The translations under genes were made by a program, and so were the position numbers. A DNA stretch of 64,000 nt from Pseudescherichia sp031979925 (GTDB taxonomy: Bacteria; Pseudomonadota; Gammaproteobacteria; Enterobacterales; Enterobacteriaceae), in NCBI RefSeq assembly GCF_031979925.1, contig NZ_DALZFB010000003.1:375725-439724 (forward strand). Direction: 5' to 3'. Positions within the stretch are counted from its first letter, which is position 1, and every line of letters starts with the position of its first letter. The notes under the pieces are model-generated. The model saw only the letters and a program-made list of their open reading frames with translations. It did no database searches and had not been told where the DNA came from. Positions 33,552-43,110 of this stretch are shown here, piece by piece.

Positions 33552-34838
33552 TTAGCGGTTCTGCAGCTCGGATTTGAAATCGCGCTGTTCGTAGCCGGTG
33601 TAGAGCTGGCGCGGACGGGCGATTTTGATGCCGTCGTCGTGCATTTCGTTCCAGTGGGCGATCCAGCCAACGGTACGCGCCATCGCGAAGATCACGGTAA
33701 ACATTGATGACGGAATACCCATCGCTTTCAGGATAATGCCGGAGTAGAAATCGACGTTCGGGTAGAGTTTCTTCTCGATAAAGTACGGATCGTTGAGCGC
33801 AATGTGCTCAAGCTCCATCGCCACCTGCAGCAGATCGTCTTTGGTTCCCAGCTCTTTCAGCACTTCATGGCAGGTTTCACGCATCACGGTGGCGCGTGGG
33901 TCATAGTTTTTATAAACACGATGACCAAAGCCCATCAGGCGGAAAGAGTCGTTTTTATCTTTGGCACGACGCACAAATTCCGGAATGTGCTCAACGGTGC
34001 TGATCTCTTCCAGCATCTTCAGTGCCGCTTCGTTCGCGCCGCCGTGCGCCGGTCCCCACAGGGAGGCGATACCCGCCGCGATACAGGCAAACGGGTTAGC
34101 GCCTGACGAGCCAGCGGTACGTACCGTAGAGGTGGAGGCGTTCTGCTCGTGATCGGCGTGCAGGATCAGGATGCGGTCCATGGCGCGTTCCAGCACCGGG
34201 TTAACCTCATACTTCTCGCACGGGGTAGAGAACATCATGTTCAGGAAGTTGCCCGCATAGGAGAGGTCGTTACGCGGATAAACAAAAGGCTGGCCGATCG
34301 AGTACTTGTAACACATTGCTGCTACGGTTGGCATTTTAGACAGCAGGCGGAACGCAGCAATCTCGCGGTGGCGCGGGTTGTTCACGTCCAGCGAGTCGTG
34401 ATAGAACGCCGCCAGCGCACCGGTCACGCCGCACAGCACCGCCATCGGGTGGGAGTCGCGACGGAAGCCGTGGAACAGACGGGTGATCTGCTCGTGGATC
34501 ATGGTGTGACGCGTGACGATAGTTTTGAACTCATCAAACTCGGCCTGAGTTGGCTTCTCACCCTTCAGCAGGATGTAGCACACTTCCAGGTAGTTTGAGT
34601 CGGTAGCCAACTGGTCAATCGGGAAGCCGCGATGGAGCAGAATGCCTTCGTCACCGTCGATAAAGGTGATTTTAGATTCGCAGGATGCGGTGGAGGTGAA
34701 ACCTGGGTCAAAAGTGAATACCCCTTTTGAGCCGAGTGTACGGACATCAATAACGTCCTGACCGAGCGTGCCCTGTAGCACATCCAGTTCAATAGCATCG
34801 CCACCATTGTAGGTGAGGGTAGCTTTCTTATCAGCCAT
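33552..34838 (-). CDS. gltA: Citrate synthase (type II)
   Basis: A 428-residue hexameric, NADH-sensitive citrate synthase. The catalytic residues are in LHADHEQNAST (His), MGFGHRVYKNYDPRA (His) and VDFYSGIILKAMG (Asp). It condenses oxaloacetate with acetyl-CoA to open the TCA cycle. It is divergent from sdhC with a long regulatory gap, as in E. coli. Confidence 0.98.
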   Translation of the reverse strand: MADKKATLTYNGGDAIELDVLQGTLGQDVIDVRTLGSKGVFTFDPGFTSTASCESKITFIDGDEGILLHRGFPIDQLATDSNYLEVCYILLKGEKPTQAEFDEFKTIVTRHTMIHEQITRLFHGFRRDSHPMAVLCGVTGALAAFYHDSLDVNNPRHREIAAFRLLSKMPTVAAMCYKYSIGQPFVYPRNDLSYAGNFLNMMFSTPCEKYEVNPVLERAMDRILILHADHEQNASTSTVRTAGSSGANPFACIAAGIASLWGPAHGGANEAALKMLEEISTVEHIPEFVRRAKDKNDSFRLMGFGHRVYKNYDPRATVMRETCHEVLKELGTKDDLLQVAMELEHIALNDPYFIEKKLYPNVDFYSGIILKAMGIPSSMFTVIFAMARTVGWIAHWNEMHDDGIKIARPRQLYTGYEQRDFKSELQNR

Positions 34839-35491
34839 TTACGGTCTCCTTAGCGCCTTATGCTTAAGACTGTAGGGAAGAAGCCGGATTTGCATTCATA
34901 CAGAAAATCAATGTTACCAGTTTGTTATTTGGCGCGTGGCTCTGTTGAGCAGAGAGAGCAGGGTACAGAGCGATAAGCGCTAGCAGGCAAACATTAAAAT
35001 ACCGTGAAAAATCAGCAAATCAGGTTTTTTACAGTCCGAATTTGTCAAACCTGTATATCACTAATAACTGTCCTGATAACGTCGGTCAATCCTTCTCACT
35101 GTTACATAACTAATTCTCAGGTGAAAGAGAGACCCCATAACTTTTACGAATTATATGACTTTTCCGCTGACGTTTGTAACAATAATGTTTAAGTTTTGTC
35201 AAATCTCATGGTAAAAAATTAAAAATATGTTGGTATCGTGATGGAGCTCACTGTTCAGCATAAAACCCGACAAAGTGTATGTAGGTTAATTGTAATGATT
35301 TTGTGAACATCCTATACTGCCGCCAGGTCTCCGGAATACCCTGCCGTCCCGAGCCACCAGCGTTGTAATGCGTCGTTTAGCCTACGAAAGCATGAAATTT
35401 TGCATGACGAGCAGTTATACAAATGGACGCTGTCTGACCCGCCTGCAGACCGGAGGAAGGAAACTATAAGAACAGCATGTGGGCGTTATTC
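34839..35491. promoter_or_regulatory. gltA-sdhC divergent control region
   Basis: A 653-base AT-rich region without genes. It holds the sdhC promoter (listed separately) and must hold the gltA promoters toward the left; I do not place those exactly. The long sdhC leader (about 165 bases) is where sRNAs such as Spot 42 and RyhB act in E. coli. Small ORFs here have no ribosome sites or recognisable products. Confidence 0.7.
35290..35318 (+). promoter_or_regulatory. sdhCDAB-sucABCD promoter
   Basis: TTGTAA (35290-35295) and TATACT (35313-35318) are separated by 17 bases. The surrounding sequence (AATGATTTTGTGAACAT...CTGCCGCCAGGTCTCCGGAA) matches the E. coli sdhC promoter as I recall it. Confidence 0.8.
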
Positions 35492-35881
35492 ATGATAAAA
35501 AATGCTAAGAAACAAAGACCTGTCAATCTGGATCTCACTACGATCCGGTTCCCTGTTACGGCTATAGCGTCCATCCTCCACCGCGTGTCCGGCGTCATCA
35601 CCTTCGTGGCGATCGGCATTCTGCTGTGGCTGCTGGGCCTGTCGCTCTCCTCTGAAGAGGGCTTCCATAACGCCTCCGCCATCATGGATAGCTTTTTCGT
35701 TAAGTTCATCATGTGGGGCATTCTCACCGCGCTGGCCTATCACGCTGTCGGCGGTATTCGCCACATGCTGATGGATGTCGGCTATCTGGAAGAAACCTTC
35801 GCCGCAGGTCAACGTTCAGCCTATATTGCTATTGCTATCACTGTCGTGCTTTCAATTCTCGCAGGAGTCCTCGTATGGTAA
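35492..35881 (+). CDS. sdhC: Succinate dehydrogenase cytochrome b556 subunit
   Basis: A 129-residue membrane anchor, starting at ATG 35492 (MIKNAKKQRPVNLDL) as in E. coli; the frame is open five codons further upstream. Three membrane helices, the quinone-site Ser (SILHRVSG) and the heme b His in ALAYHAVGGIRH are present. It anchors SdhAB and passes electrons to ubiquinone. It overlaps sdhD by 7 bases. Confidence 0.97.
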   Translation: MIKNAKKQRPVNLDLTTIRFPVTAIASILHRVSGVITFVAIGILLWLLGLSLSSEEGFHNASAIMDSFFVKFIMWGILTALAYHAVGGIRHMLMDVGYLEETFAAGQRSAYIAIAITVVLSILAGVLVW

Positions 35882-36222
35882 GCAACGCCTCCGCATTAGG
35901 ACGCAACGGCGTACATGACTTCATTCTGGTCCGCGCTACCGCAATCGTTCTGACGCTGTATATCATCTATATGGTCGGGTTTTTCGCCATCACGGGCGAT
36001 GTAACCTATGAAGCCTGGACGGGCTTTTTCTCCTCCGCCTTTACCAAAGTCTTTACCCTGCTGGCGCTGGTTTCCACGTTAATCCACACCTGGATTGGCA
36101 TGTGGCAGGTGTTTACTGACTACGTTAAATCCACGGCGCTGCGCCTTGGGTTACAGCTGCTCACCGTCGTGGCGCTGCTGGTATACGTTATTTATGGATT
36201 CGTTGTGGTGTGGGGTGTGTAA
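35875..36222 (+). CDS. sdhD: Succinate dehydrogenase membrane anchor subunit
   Basis: A 115-residue, three-helix subunit starting at ATG 35875 inside the end of sdhC (MVSNASALGRNGVHDFILVR). The quinone-site Tyr and heme-side residues (LIHTWIGMWQVFTDYV) are present. It completes the anchor with SdhC and ends one base into sdhA. Confidence 0.97.
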   Translation: MVSNASALGRNGVHDFILVRATAIVLTLYIIYMVGFFAITGDVTYEAWTGFFSSAFTKVFTLLALVSTLIHTWIGMWQVFTDYVKSTALRLGLQLLTVVALLVYVIYGFVVVWGV

Positions 36223-37988
36223 TGAAACTGCCAGTCAGAGAATTTGATGCGGTTGTAATTGGTGCGGGTGGCGCAGGTATGCGCGCGGCACTGCAAATTT
36301 CCCAAAGCGGCCAGAGCTGTGCGCTGCTGTCTAAAGTTTTCCCAACCCGTTCCCATACGGTCTCTGCGCAGGGCGGTATCACCGTGGCGCTGGGCAATAC
36401 CCATGAAGACAACTGGGAATGGCACATGTATGACACGGTGAAAGGCTCCGACTACATCGGTGACCAGGACGCCATTGAGTATATGTGTAAAACTGGCCCG
36501 GAAGCGATCCTCGAGCTGGACCACATGGGCCTGCCGTTCTCCCGTCTGGAGAATGGCACCATCTATCAGCGTCCGTTTGGCGGCCAGTCGAAAGATTTCG
36601 GCGGCGAGCAGGCGGCACGTACTGCGGCGGCGGCGGACCGGACCGGCCACGCCCTACTGCATACCCTTTATCAGCAGAACCTGAAAAACAAAACCACCAT
36701 CTTCTCTGAGTGGTATGCGCTGGATCTGGTGAAAAACGCCGATGGCGCGGTGGTCGGCTGTACCGCCCTGTGCATCGAAACTGGGGAAGTGGTCTACTTC
36801 AAAGCGCGTGCCACGGTGCTGGCTACCGGCGGCGCGGGTCGTATCTACCAGTCCACCACCAACGCCCACATCAACACCGGTGACGGTGTCGGGATGGCGA
36901 TCCGCGCGGGCGTGCCGGTGCAGGATATGGAAATGTGGCAGTTCCACCCAACCGGTATCGCCGGTGCGGGCGTTCTGGTCACCGAAGGCTGCCGTGGTGA
37001 AGGTGGCTACCTGTTGAACAAGCACGGCGAACGCTTTATGGAGCGTTACGCGCCGAACGCCAAAGATCTGGCGGGCCGTGACGTGGTCGCGCGCTCCATC
37101 ATGATCGAGATCCGTGAAGGCCGCGGCTGCGACGGCCCATGGGGTCCGCACGCCAAGCTGAAGCTTGATCACCTGGGTAAAGAGGTTCTCGAATCCCGCC
37201 TGCCGGGTATCCTTGAGCTCTCCCGTACCTTTGCCCACGTCGATCCGGTGAAAGAGCCGATCCCGGTGATCCCGACCTGCCACTATATGATGGGCGGTAT
37301 CCCAACTAAAGTCACCGGCCAGGCGCTGACCGTCAACGCCGAGGGTGAAGATGTGGTGGTGCCAGGGCTGTTTGCCGTGGGCGAGATCGCCTGCGTATCG
37401 GTACACGGCGCGAACCGTCTCGGCGGCAACTCGCTGCTGGACCTGGTGGTATTTGGTCGCGCGGTTGGTCTGCATCTGCAGGAGTCTATCGCCGAGCAGG
37501 GTGCGCTGCGTGATGCTACCGACGACGAAATTGACGCCTCGCTGGCGCGCCTGAACCGCTGGAACAACAACCGCGATGGTGAAGATCCGGTGACCATCCG
37601 CAAAGCGTTGCAGGAGTGTATGCAGCACAACTTCTCCGTATTCCGCGAAGGCGATGCGATGGCGAAGGGGCTGGAGCAGCTGAAGGCCATCCGCGAGCGC
37701 CTGAAAAATGCCCGCCTGGATGACACCTCCAGCGAGTTCAACACCCAGCGCGTTGAGTGCCTGGAGCTGGATAACCTGATGGAGACCGCCTACGCCACGG
37801 CGGTATCAGCGAACTTCCGTACCGAGAGCCGTGGGGCGCATAGCCGCTTCGACTTCCCGGAGCGCGATGACGAAAACTGGCTCTGCCACTCCCTGTATCT
37901 GCCTGAATCGGAATCCATGACGCGCCGCAGCGTGAACATGGAGCCTAAACTGCGTCCGGCGTTCCCGCCGAAGATTCGTACTTACTAA
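36222..37988 (+). CDS. sdhA: Succinate dehydrogenase flavoprotein subunit
   Basis: A 588-residue subunit starting at ATG 36222 (MKLPVREFDAVVIGAGGAG), with covalent FAD on the His of TRSHTVSAQGGI. The substrate-site residues are in HPTGIAGAGVLVTEGCRGEGG and PTCHYMMGGIPT. It oxidises succinate to fumarate in complex II. It is nearly identical to E. coli SdhA. Confidence 0.98.
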   Translation: MKLPVREFDAVVIGAGGAGMRAALQISQSGQSCALLSKVFPTRSHTVSAQGGITVALGNTHEDNWEWHMYDTVKGSDYIGDQDAIEYMCKTGPEAILELDHMGLPFSRLENGTIYQRPFGGQSKDFGGEQAARTAAAADRTGHALLHTLYQQNLKNKTTIFSEWYALDLVKNADGAVVGCTALCIETGEVVYFKARATVLATGGAGRIYQSTTNAHINTGDGVGMAIRAGVPVQDMEMWQFHPTGIAGAGVLVTEGCRGEGGYLLNKHGERFMERYAPNAKDLAGRDVVARSIMIEIREGRGCDGPWGPHAKLKLDHLGKEVLESRLPGILELSRTFAHVDPVKEPIPVIPTCHYMMGGIPTKVTGQALTVNAEGEDVVVPGLFAVGEIACVSVHGANRLGGNSLLDLVVFGRAVGLHLQESIAEQGALRDATDDEIDASLARLNRWNNNRDGEDPVTIRKALQECMQHNFSVFREGDAMAKGLEQLKAIRERLKNARLDDTSSEFNTQRVECLELDNLMETAYATAVSANFRTESRGAHSRFDFPERDDENWLCHSLYLPESESMTRRSVNMEPKLRPAFPPKIRTY

Positions 37989-38002
37989 GCGGAGACCGGA
38001 AA

Positions 38003-38719
38003 ATGAAAATCGAATTTTCAATCTATCGTTATAACCCGGATGTCGACGACGCTCCGCGTATGCAGGACTACACCCTGGAAGGGGAAGAGGGTCGGGATAT
38101 GATGCTGCTGGATGCCCTCATCCAGCTGAAAGAGAAGGATCCTACCCTGGCGTTCCGTCGCTCCTGTCGTGAAGGGGTCTGTGGCTCCGACGGCCTGAAT
38201 ATGAACGGCAAAAACGGTCTGGCCTGCATCACGCCAATCTCGGCGCTGGGCAACGGCAAGAAGAAAATTGTCATCCGTCCACTGCCTGGATTGCCGGTTG
38301 TTCGCGATCTGGTGGTAGACATGGGGCAATTCTATGCACAATATGAGAAGATTAAGCCTTACTTATTGAATAATGGGCAAAATCCACCCGCTCGCGAGCA
38401 CTTACAGGCTCCAGAGCAGCGTGAGAAGCTCGACGGGCTGTATGAGTGTATTCTTTGCGCCTGCTGTTCCACCTCCTGTCCGTCATTCTGGTGGAACCCG
38501 GACAAGTTCATCGGCCCGGCCGGTCTGCTGGCTGCGTATCGCTTCCTGATCGACAGCCGCGATACCGAAACCGAGAGCCGTCTCGACGGGTTGAGCGATG
38601 CTTTCAGCGTATTCCGCTGTCATAGCATCATGAACTGCGTCAGCGTGTGTCCGAAGGGTCTGAACCCAACGCGCGCCATCGGCCATATTAAGTCGATGCT
38701 TTTACAGCGTAGTGCATAA
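38003..38719 (+). CDS. sdhB: Succinate dehydrogenase iron-sulfur subunit
   Basis: A 238-residue subunit with the three clusters: [2Fe-2S] in CREGVCGSDGLNMNGKNGLAC-type spacing, [4Fe-4S] in CILCACC and CPSFWW, and [3Fe-4S] in CHSIMNC and CVSVCPKG. It relays electrons from FAD to quinone. E. coli length. Confidence 0.98.
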   Translation: MKIEFSIYRYNPDVDDAPRMQDYTLEGEEGRDMMLLDALIQLKEKDPTLAFRRSCREGVCGSDGLNMNGKNGLACITPISALGNGKKKIVIRPLPGLPVVRDLVVDMGQFYAQYEKIKPYLLNNGQNPPAREHLQAPEQREKLDGLYECILCACCSTSCPSFWWNPDKFIGPAGLLAAYRFLIDSRDTETESRLDGLSDAFSVFRCHSIMNCVSVCPKGLNPTRAIGHIKSMLLQRSA

Positions 38720-38739
38720 AATAGTGCTTAAGCAGTAAC

Positions 38740-38806
38740 GCCGGATGGCGCTGTGCTTATCCGGCCTACGCAACATGTAGGCCCGGTAAGCGTAGCGCCA
38801 CTGGGC
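38740..38806. repeat. BIME: two inverted REP units between sdhB and sucA
   Basis: Units 38740-38769 and 38777-38806 are inverted copies of the same REP family as 421-450. In the middle of the sdh-suc message they can form a strong hairpin and may set different levels for the upstream and downstream parts. Confidence 0.8.
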
Positions 38807-38832
38807 TAACAGAGTGACAAAGTGCAGGAGAT

Positions 38833-38865
38833 CTTTAAAAACTGCCTGACAGACAGTTTTTAAAG
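38833..38865 (+). other. Conserved hairpin in the sucA leader
   Basis: CTTTAAAAACTG (38833-38844) and CAGTTTTTAAAG (38854-38865) form a perfect 12-base stem with a 9-base loop, about 110 bases before sucA. A similar inverted repeat is at this place in E. coli as I remember it. It may be an mRNA-processing or stability element. It has no T-run of its own after the stem. Confidence 0.65.
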
Positions 38866-38976
38866 GTTCCTTCGCGGGCCAGAGAGCTCGCTTGTGAACC
38901 CCGGTACGTGCGCTATTAGGTGTACGTTGTAGTTATCCACGGCGAAGTAAGCATACAAAATGCTTAAGGGATCACG

Positions 38977-41784
38977 ATGCAGAACGGCGCAATGAAAGCC
39001 TGGCTGGACTCTTCTTACCTCTCTGGGTCTAACCAGAGCTGGATAGAACAGCTCTATGAAGACTTCTTAACCGATCCTGATTCGGTAGACGCAAACTGGC
39101 GTTCCATGTTCCAGGAGTTACCTGGCACGGGAGTTAAACCGGATCAATTTCATTCCAAAACACGTGATTATTTTCGTCGTCTGGCGAAGGATGCCTCACG
39201 TTACACCTCCTCACTCTCCGATCCTGATACCAACGTTAAGCAGGTTAAAGTCCTGCAGCTCATCAACGCCTACCGCTTCCGTGGCCACCAGCAGGCGAAC
39301 CTTGACCCGCTGGGACTGTGGAAACAGGATCGCGTTGCCGATCTCGACCCGGCCTATCACGATCTGACCGAAGCCGATCTGCAGCAGAGCTTTAACATCG
39401 GCTCCTTTGCCTTTGGCAAAGACACCATGCCGCTGGGCGAGCTGATCGCCGCGCTGAAGCAGACCTACTGCGGCTCTATCGGCGCTGAGTATATGCATAT
39501 CACCAGCACCGAAGAGAAGCGCTGGATCCAGCAGCGGATTGAGTCCGTGGCGGGCCGCGCAGCCTTTAGCGCCGAAGAGAAAAAACGCTTCCTCAGCGAG
39601 CTGACGGCGGCGGAAGGGATGGAGCGCTATCTGGGAGCGAAATTCCCGGGCGCGAAACGCTTCTCGCTGGAGGGCGGCGACGCGCTGGTCCCGATGCTGA
39701 AAGAGATGATCCGCCACGCAGGTAAGAGCGGCACGCGTGAAGTGGTGCTGGGTATGGCGCACCGCGGTCGTCTCAACGTCCTGATTAACGTGCTGGGTAA
39801 AAAGACCCAGGATCTGTTCGACGAGTTTGCGGGCAAGCATAAAGAACATCTCGGTACCGGCGATGTGAAATACCACATGGGCTTCTCCTCCGATATCGAA
39901 ACCGAGGGTGGTTTAGTTCACCTGGCGCTGGCGTTTAACCCGTCGCACCTGGAGATCGTCAGCCCGGTAGTAATGGGCTCCGTGCGTGCGCGTCTCGATC
40001 GCCTCGACGAGCCGAGCAGCAACAAGGTTCTGCCGATCACCATTCATGGCGATGCGGCAGTAACTGGCCAGGGCGTGGTGCAGGAAACCCTGAATATGTC
40101 CAAAGCCCGCGGCTACGAAGTGGGCGGCACGGTGCGCATCGTCATTAACAACCAGGTGGGCTTCACCACCTCTAACCCGCTCGATGCGCGTTCCACGCCG
40201 TACTGTACCGATATCGGTAAAATGGTACAGGCACCGATTTTCCACGTTAACGCTGACGATCCTGAAGCAGTGGCATTCGTGACTCGCCTCGCGCTGGATT
40301 TCCGTAACACCTTTAAGCGCGACGTCTTTATTGACCTGGTGTGCTACCGCCGTCACGGCCATAACGAAGCCGACGAGCCAAGCGCAACCCAGCCGCTGAT
40401 GTACCAGAAGATCAAAAAGCACCCGACGCCGCGTAAAATCTACGCCGACCGTCTGGAGCAGGAGAAGGTCGCAACGCTGGAAGATGCCACCGAGATGGTG
40501 AACGTCTACCGCGACATGCTTGACGCTGGTGAGTGCGTGGTAAAAGAGTGGCGTCCAATGAACATGCACTCCTTTACCTGGTCTCCGTACCTGAACCACG
40601 AGTGGGACGAGAGCTACCCGAACAAGGTAGAGATGAAGCGCGTCCAGGAGCTGGCGAAGCGTATCAGTACCGTACCCGACGCTATCGAAATGCAGTCCCG
40701 CGTAGCGAAAATCTACGGCGACCGTCAGGCGATGGCCGCAGGCGAGAAGCTCTTCGACTGGGGCGGCGCGGAAAACCTGGCCTACGCGACGCTGGTAGAT
40801 GAGGGCATTGCGGTGCGCCTGTCCGGTGAAGACAGCGGTCGTGGCACCTTCTTCCACCGTCACGCGGTGATCCATAACCAGTCCAACGGCTCCACCTATA
40901 CGCCGCTGCACCACGTCCATAATTCGCAGGGTACCTTCCGCGTCTGGGACTCCGTGCTCTCTGAAGAGGCGGTGCTGGCGTTTGAATATGGCTATGCTAC
41001 CGCCGAGCCGCGCACCCTGACCATCTGGGAAGCGCAGTTTGGTGACTTCGCTAACGGAGCGCAGGTGGTGATCGACCAGTTCATCTCCTCCGGCGAGCAG
41101 AAGTGGGGCCGTATGTGCGGTCTGGTGATGCTGCTGCCGCACGGCTACGAAGGTCAGGGTCCGGAGCACTCCTCCGCACGTCTGGAGCGCTATCTGCAAC
41201 TCTGCGCCGAGCAGAACATGCAGGTTTGCGTGCCGTCCACCCCGGCGCAGGTTTACCACATGATCCGTCGTCAGGCGCTGCGCGGTATGCGCCGTCCGCT
41301 GGTGGTAATGTCGCCGAAGTCCCTGCTGCGTCATCCGCTGGCAGTGTCGACGCTGGACGAGCTGGCAAACGGCACCTTTATGCCGGCCATCGGTGAGATC
41401 GACGATCTTGATCCGCAAGGGGTTAAGCGCGTTGTCCTCTGTTCTGGTAAGGTTTATTACGACCTGCTGGAGCAGCGCCGTAAGAACGACCAGAAAGATG
41501 TCGCCATTGTGCGTATCGAACAGCTGTATCCATTCCCGCACCAGTCGGTGCAGGAAGCGTTAAAACCTTATGCCCACGTACATGATTTTGTCTGGTGCCA
41601 GGAAGAGCCGCTGAACCAGGGCGCATGGTACTGTAGCCAGCATCATTTCCGTGAAGTCATTCCGTTTGGGTCTGCTCTGCGTTACGCAGGCCGCCCGGCC
41701 TCTGCCTCTCCGGCGGTAGGTTATATGTCCGTTCACCAGAAGCAGCAGCAAGATCTGGTTAACGACGCGCTGAACGTCGATTAA
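38977..41784 (+). CDS. sucA: 2-Oxoglutarate dehydrogenase E1
   Basis: A 935-residue TPP enzyme (E. coli 933). Seen: the N-terminal assembly peptide (WLDSSYLSGSNQSWIEQLYEDFL), AHRGRLNVL, GDAAVTGQGVVQETLNMS, the C-domain TIWEAQFGDFANGAQVVIDQ and LPHGYEGQGPEHSSARLERYLQL. It decarboxylates 2-oxoglutarate and transfers the succinyl group to SucB. Confidence 0.98.
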   Translation: MQNGAMKAWLDSSYLSGSNQSWIEQLYEDFLTDPDSVDANWRSMFQELPGTGVKPDQFHSKTRDYFRRLAKDASRYTSSLSDPDTNVKQVKVLQLINAYRFRGHQQANLDPLGLWKQDRVADLDPAYHDLTEADLQQSFNIGSFAFGKDTMPLGELIAALKQTYCGSIGAEYMHITSTEEKRWIQQRIESVAGRAAFSAEEKKRFLSELTAAEGMERYLGAKFPGAKRFSLEGGDALVPMLKEMIRHAGKSGTREVVLGMAHRGRLNVLINVLGKKTQDLFDEFAGKHKEHLGTGDVKYHMGFSSDIETEGGLVHLALAFNPSHLEIVSPVVMGSVRARLDRLDEPSSNKVLPITIHGDAAVTGQGVVQETLNMSKARGYEVGGTVRIVINNQVGFTTSNPLDARSTPYCTDIGKMVQAPIFHVNADDPEAVAFVTRLALDFRNTFKRDVFIDLVCYRRHGHNEADEPSATQPLMYQKIKKHPTPRKIYADRLEQEKVATLEDATEMVNVYRDMLDAGECVVKEWRPMNMHSFTWSPYLNHEWDESYPNKVEMKRVQELAKRISTVPDAIEMQSRVAKIYGDRQAMAAGEKLFDWGGAENLAYATLVDEGIAVRLSGEDSGRGTFFHRHAVIHNQSNGSTYTPLHHVHNSQGTFRVWDSVLSEEAVLAFEYGYATAEPRTLTIWEAQFGDFANGAQVVIDQFISSGEQKWGRMCGLVMLLPHGYEGQGPEHSSARLERYLQLCAEQNMQVCVPSTPAQVYHMIRRQALRGMRRPLVVMSPKSLLRHPLAVSTLDELANGTFMPAIGEIDDLDPQGVKRVVLCSGKVYYDLLEQRRKNDQKDVAIVRIEQLYPFPHQSVQEALKPYAHVHDFVWCQEEPLNQGAWYCSQHHFREVIPFGSALRYAGRPASASPAVGYMSVHQKQQQDLVNDALNVD

Positions 41785-41798
41785 TTAAAGGATAAATA

Positions 41799-43025
41799 AT
41801 GAGTAGCGTAGATATTCTTGTTCCCGACCTGCCTGAGTCCGTAGCCGATGCGACCGTGGCGACCTGGCATAAAAAACCGGGCGATAGCGTCCAACGTGAT
41901 GAAGTTCTGGTAGAGATCGAAACTGATAAAGTGGTACTGGAAGTACCGGCGTCAGCGGACGGCATTCTTGATGCAGTGCTGGAAGATGAGGGCACCACCG
42001 TGACCTCACGCCAGATCCTTGGCCGCCTGCGTGAAGGCAACAGCAACGGTAAAGAGAGCAGCGCGAAATCTGAAAGCAAAGAGTCGACTCCGGCTCAGCG
42101 TCAGCAGGCGTCTCTCGAAGAGCAGAACAACGAGGCGTTAAGCCCGGCGATCCGTCGTCTGCTGGCCGAGCACACCCTCGATGCCAACGCGATTAAAGGC
42201 ACCGGCGTTGGTGGCCGTTTGACTCGCGAAGACGTTGAGAAGCACCTGGCGAAATCTTCAACGGCAACAGAGGCGAAAGCCCCGGCTGCCGACGCGGCAC
42301 CTGCCGTTACGCCTGTGGCGGGCAACCGTTCAGAAAAACGCGTGCCGATGACCCGTCTGCGCAAGCGCGTGGCCGAGCGTCTGCTGGAGGCCAAAAACTC
42401 CACCGCGATGCTGACCACCTTCAACGAAGTCAACATGAAGCCAATCATGGACCTGCGTAAGCAGTACGGCGACGCCTTCGAGAAGCGTCACGGTATCCGT
42501 CTGGGCTTTATGTCCTTCTACGTGAAGGCCGTCGTTGAAGCGCTGAAACGCTATCCGGAAGTTAACGCCTCCATTGATGGCGACGACGTGGTCTACCACA
42601 ACTACTTCGACGTTAGTATGGCGGTCTCTACGCCGCGCGGCCTGGTGACCCCGGTGCTGCGTGACGTCGATGCGCTGGGCATGGCTGAAATCGAAAAACG
42701 CATCAAAGAGCTGGCGGTGAAAGGCCGTGACGGCAAGCTGACCGTTGAAGATCTGACCGGCGGTAACTTCACCATTACCAACGGTGGCGTCTTCGGCTCG
42801 CTGATGTCCACGCCGATCATCAACCCGCCGCAGAGCGCCATTCTGGGTATGCACGCGATCAAAGATCGCCCGATGGCGGTCGATGGCAAAGTAGAAATTC
42901 TGCCGATGATGTACCTGGCACTCTCCTACGATCACCGTCTGATTGATGGCCGTGAATCGGTAGGCTTCCTGGTCGCCATCAAAGAGCTGCTGGAAGATCC
43001 GACCCGTCTGCTGCTGGACGTGTAG
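41799..43025 (+). CDS. sucB: Dihydrolipoyl succinyltransferase E2
   Basis: A 408-residue protein with an N-terminal lipoyl domain (EIETDKVVLEVP, lipoyl Lys44), a linker, a peripheral-subunit-binding domain (SPAIRRLLAEHTLDANAIKGTG) and the catalytic domain ending LSYDHRLIDGRESVGFL with the catalytic His and Asp. It forms the core of the 2-oxoglutarate dehydrogenase complex. It begins 14 bases after sucA. Confidence 0.98.
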   Translation: MSSVDILVPDLPESVADATVATWHKKPGDSVQRDEVLVEIETDKVVLEVPASADGILDAVLEDEGTTVTSRQILGRLREGNSNGKESSAKSESKESTPAQRQQASLEEQNNEALSPAIRRLLAEHTLDANAIKGTGVGGRLTREDVEKHLAKSSTATEAKAPAADAAPAVTPVAGNRSEKRVPMTRLRKRVAERLLEAKNSTAMLTTFNEVNMKPIMDLRKQYGDAFEKRHGIRLGFMSFYVKAVVEALKRYPEVNASIDGDDVVYHNYFDVSMAVSTPRGLVTPVLRDVDALGMAEIEKRIKELAVKGRDGKLTVEDLTGGNFTITNGGVFGSLMSTPIINPPQSAILGMHAIKDRPMAVDGKVEILPMMYLALSYDHRLIDGRESVGFLVAIKELLEDPTRLLLDV

Positions 43026-43038
43026 TTATCGGACTCTT

Positions 43039-43065
43039 GCCCGGCGGCGCGTTGTTCGCCGGGCC
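43039..43065. repeat. REP-like hairpin between sucB and sucC
   Basis: GCCCGGCGG...CGCCGGGCC is a palindrome 14 bases after the sucB stop, in the 85-base gap before sucC. Confidence 0.65.
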
Positions 43066-43110
43066 TATAAAAGCATGACCTGACGATTACCTGAAAAATG
43101 GACGGAACAG

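Noticed and set aside
35004..35192. 62-codon ORF between gltA and sdhC
   Set aside because: No ribosome-binding site, no homology I recognise, and it lies in a known regulatory gap.
39913..41541. 542-codon open frame antisense to sucA
   Set aside because: It mirrors a GC-rich, highly conserved gene, has no ribosome-binding site and no recognisable domains; SucA is certain in the other strand.
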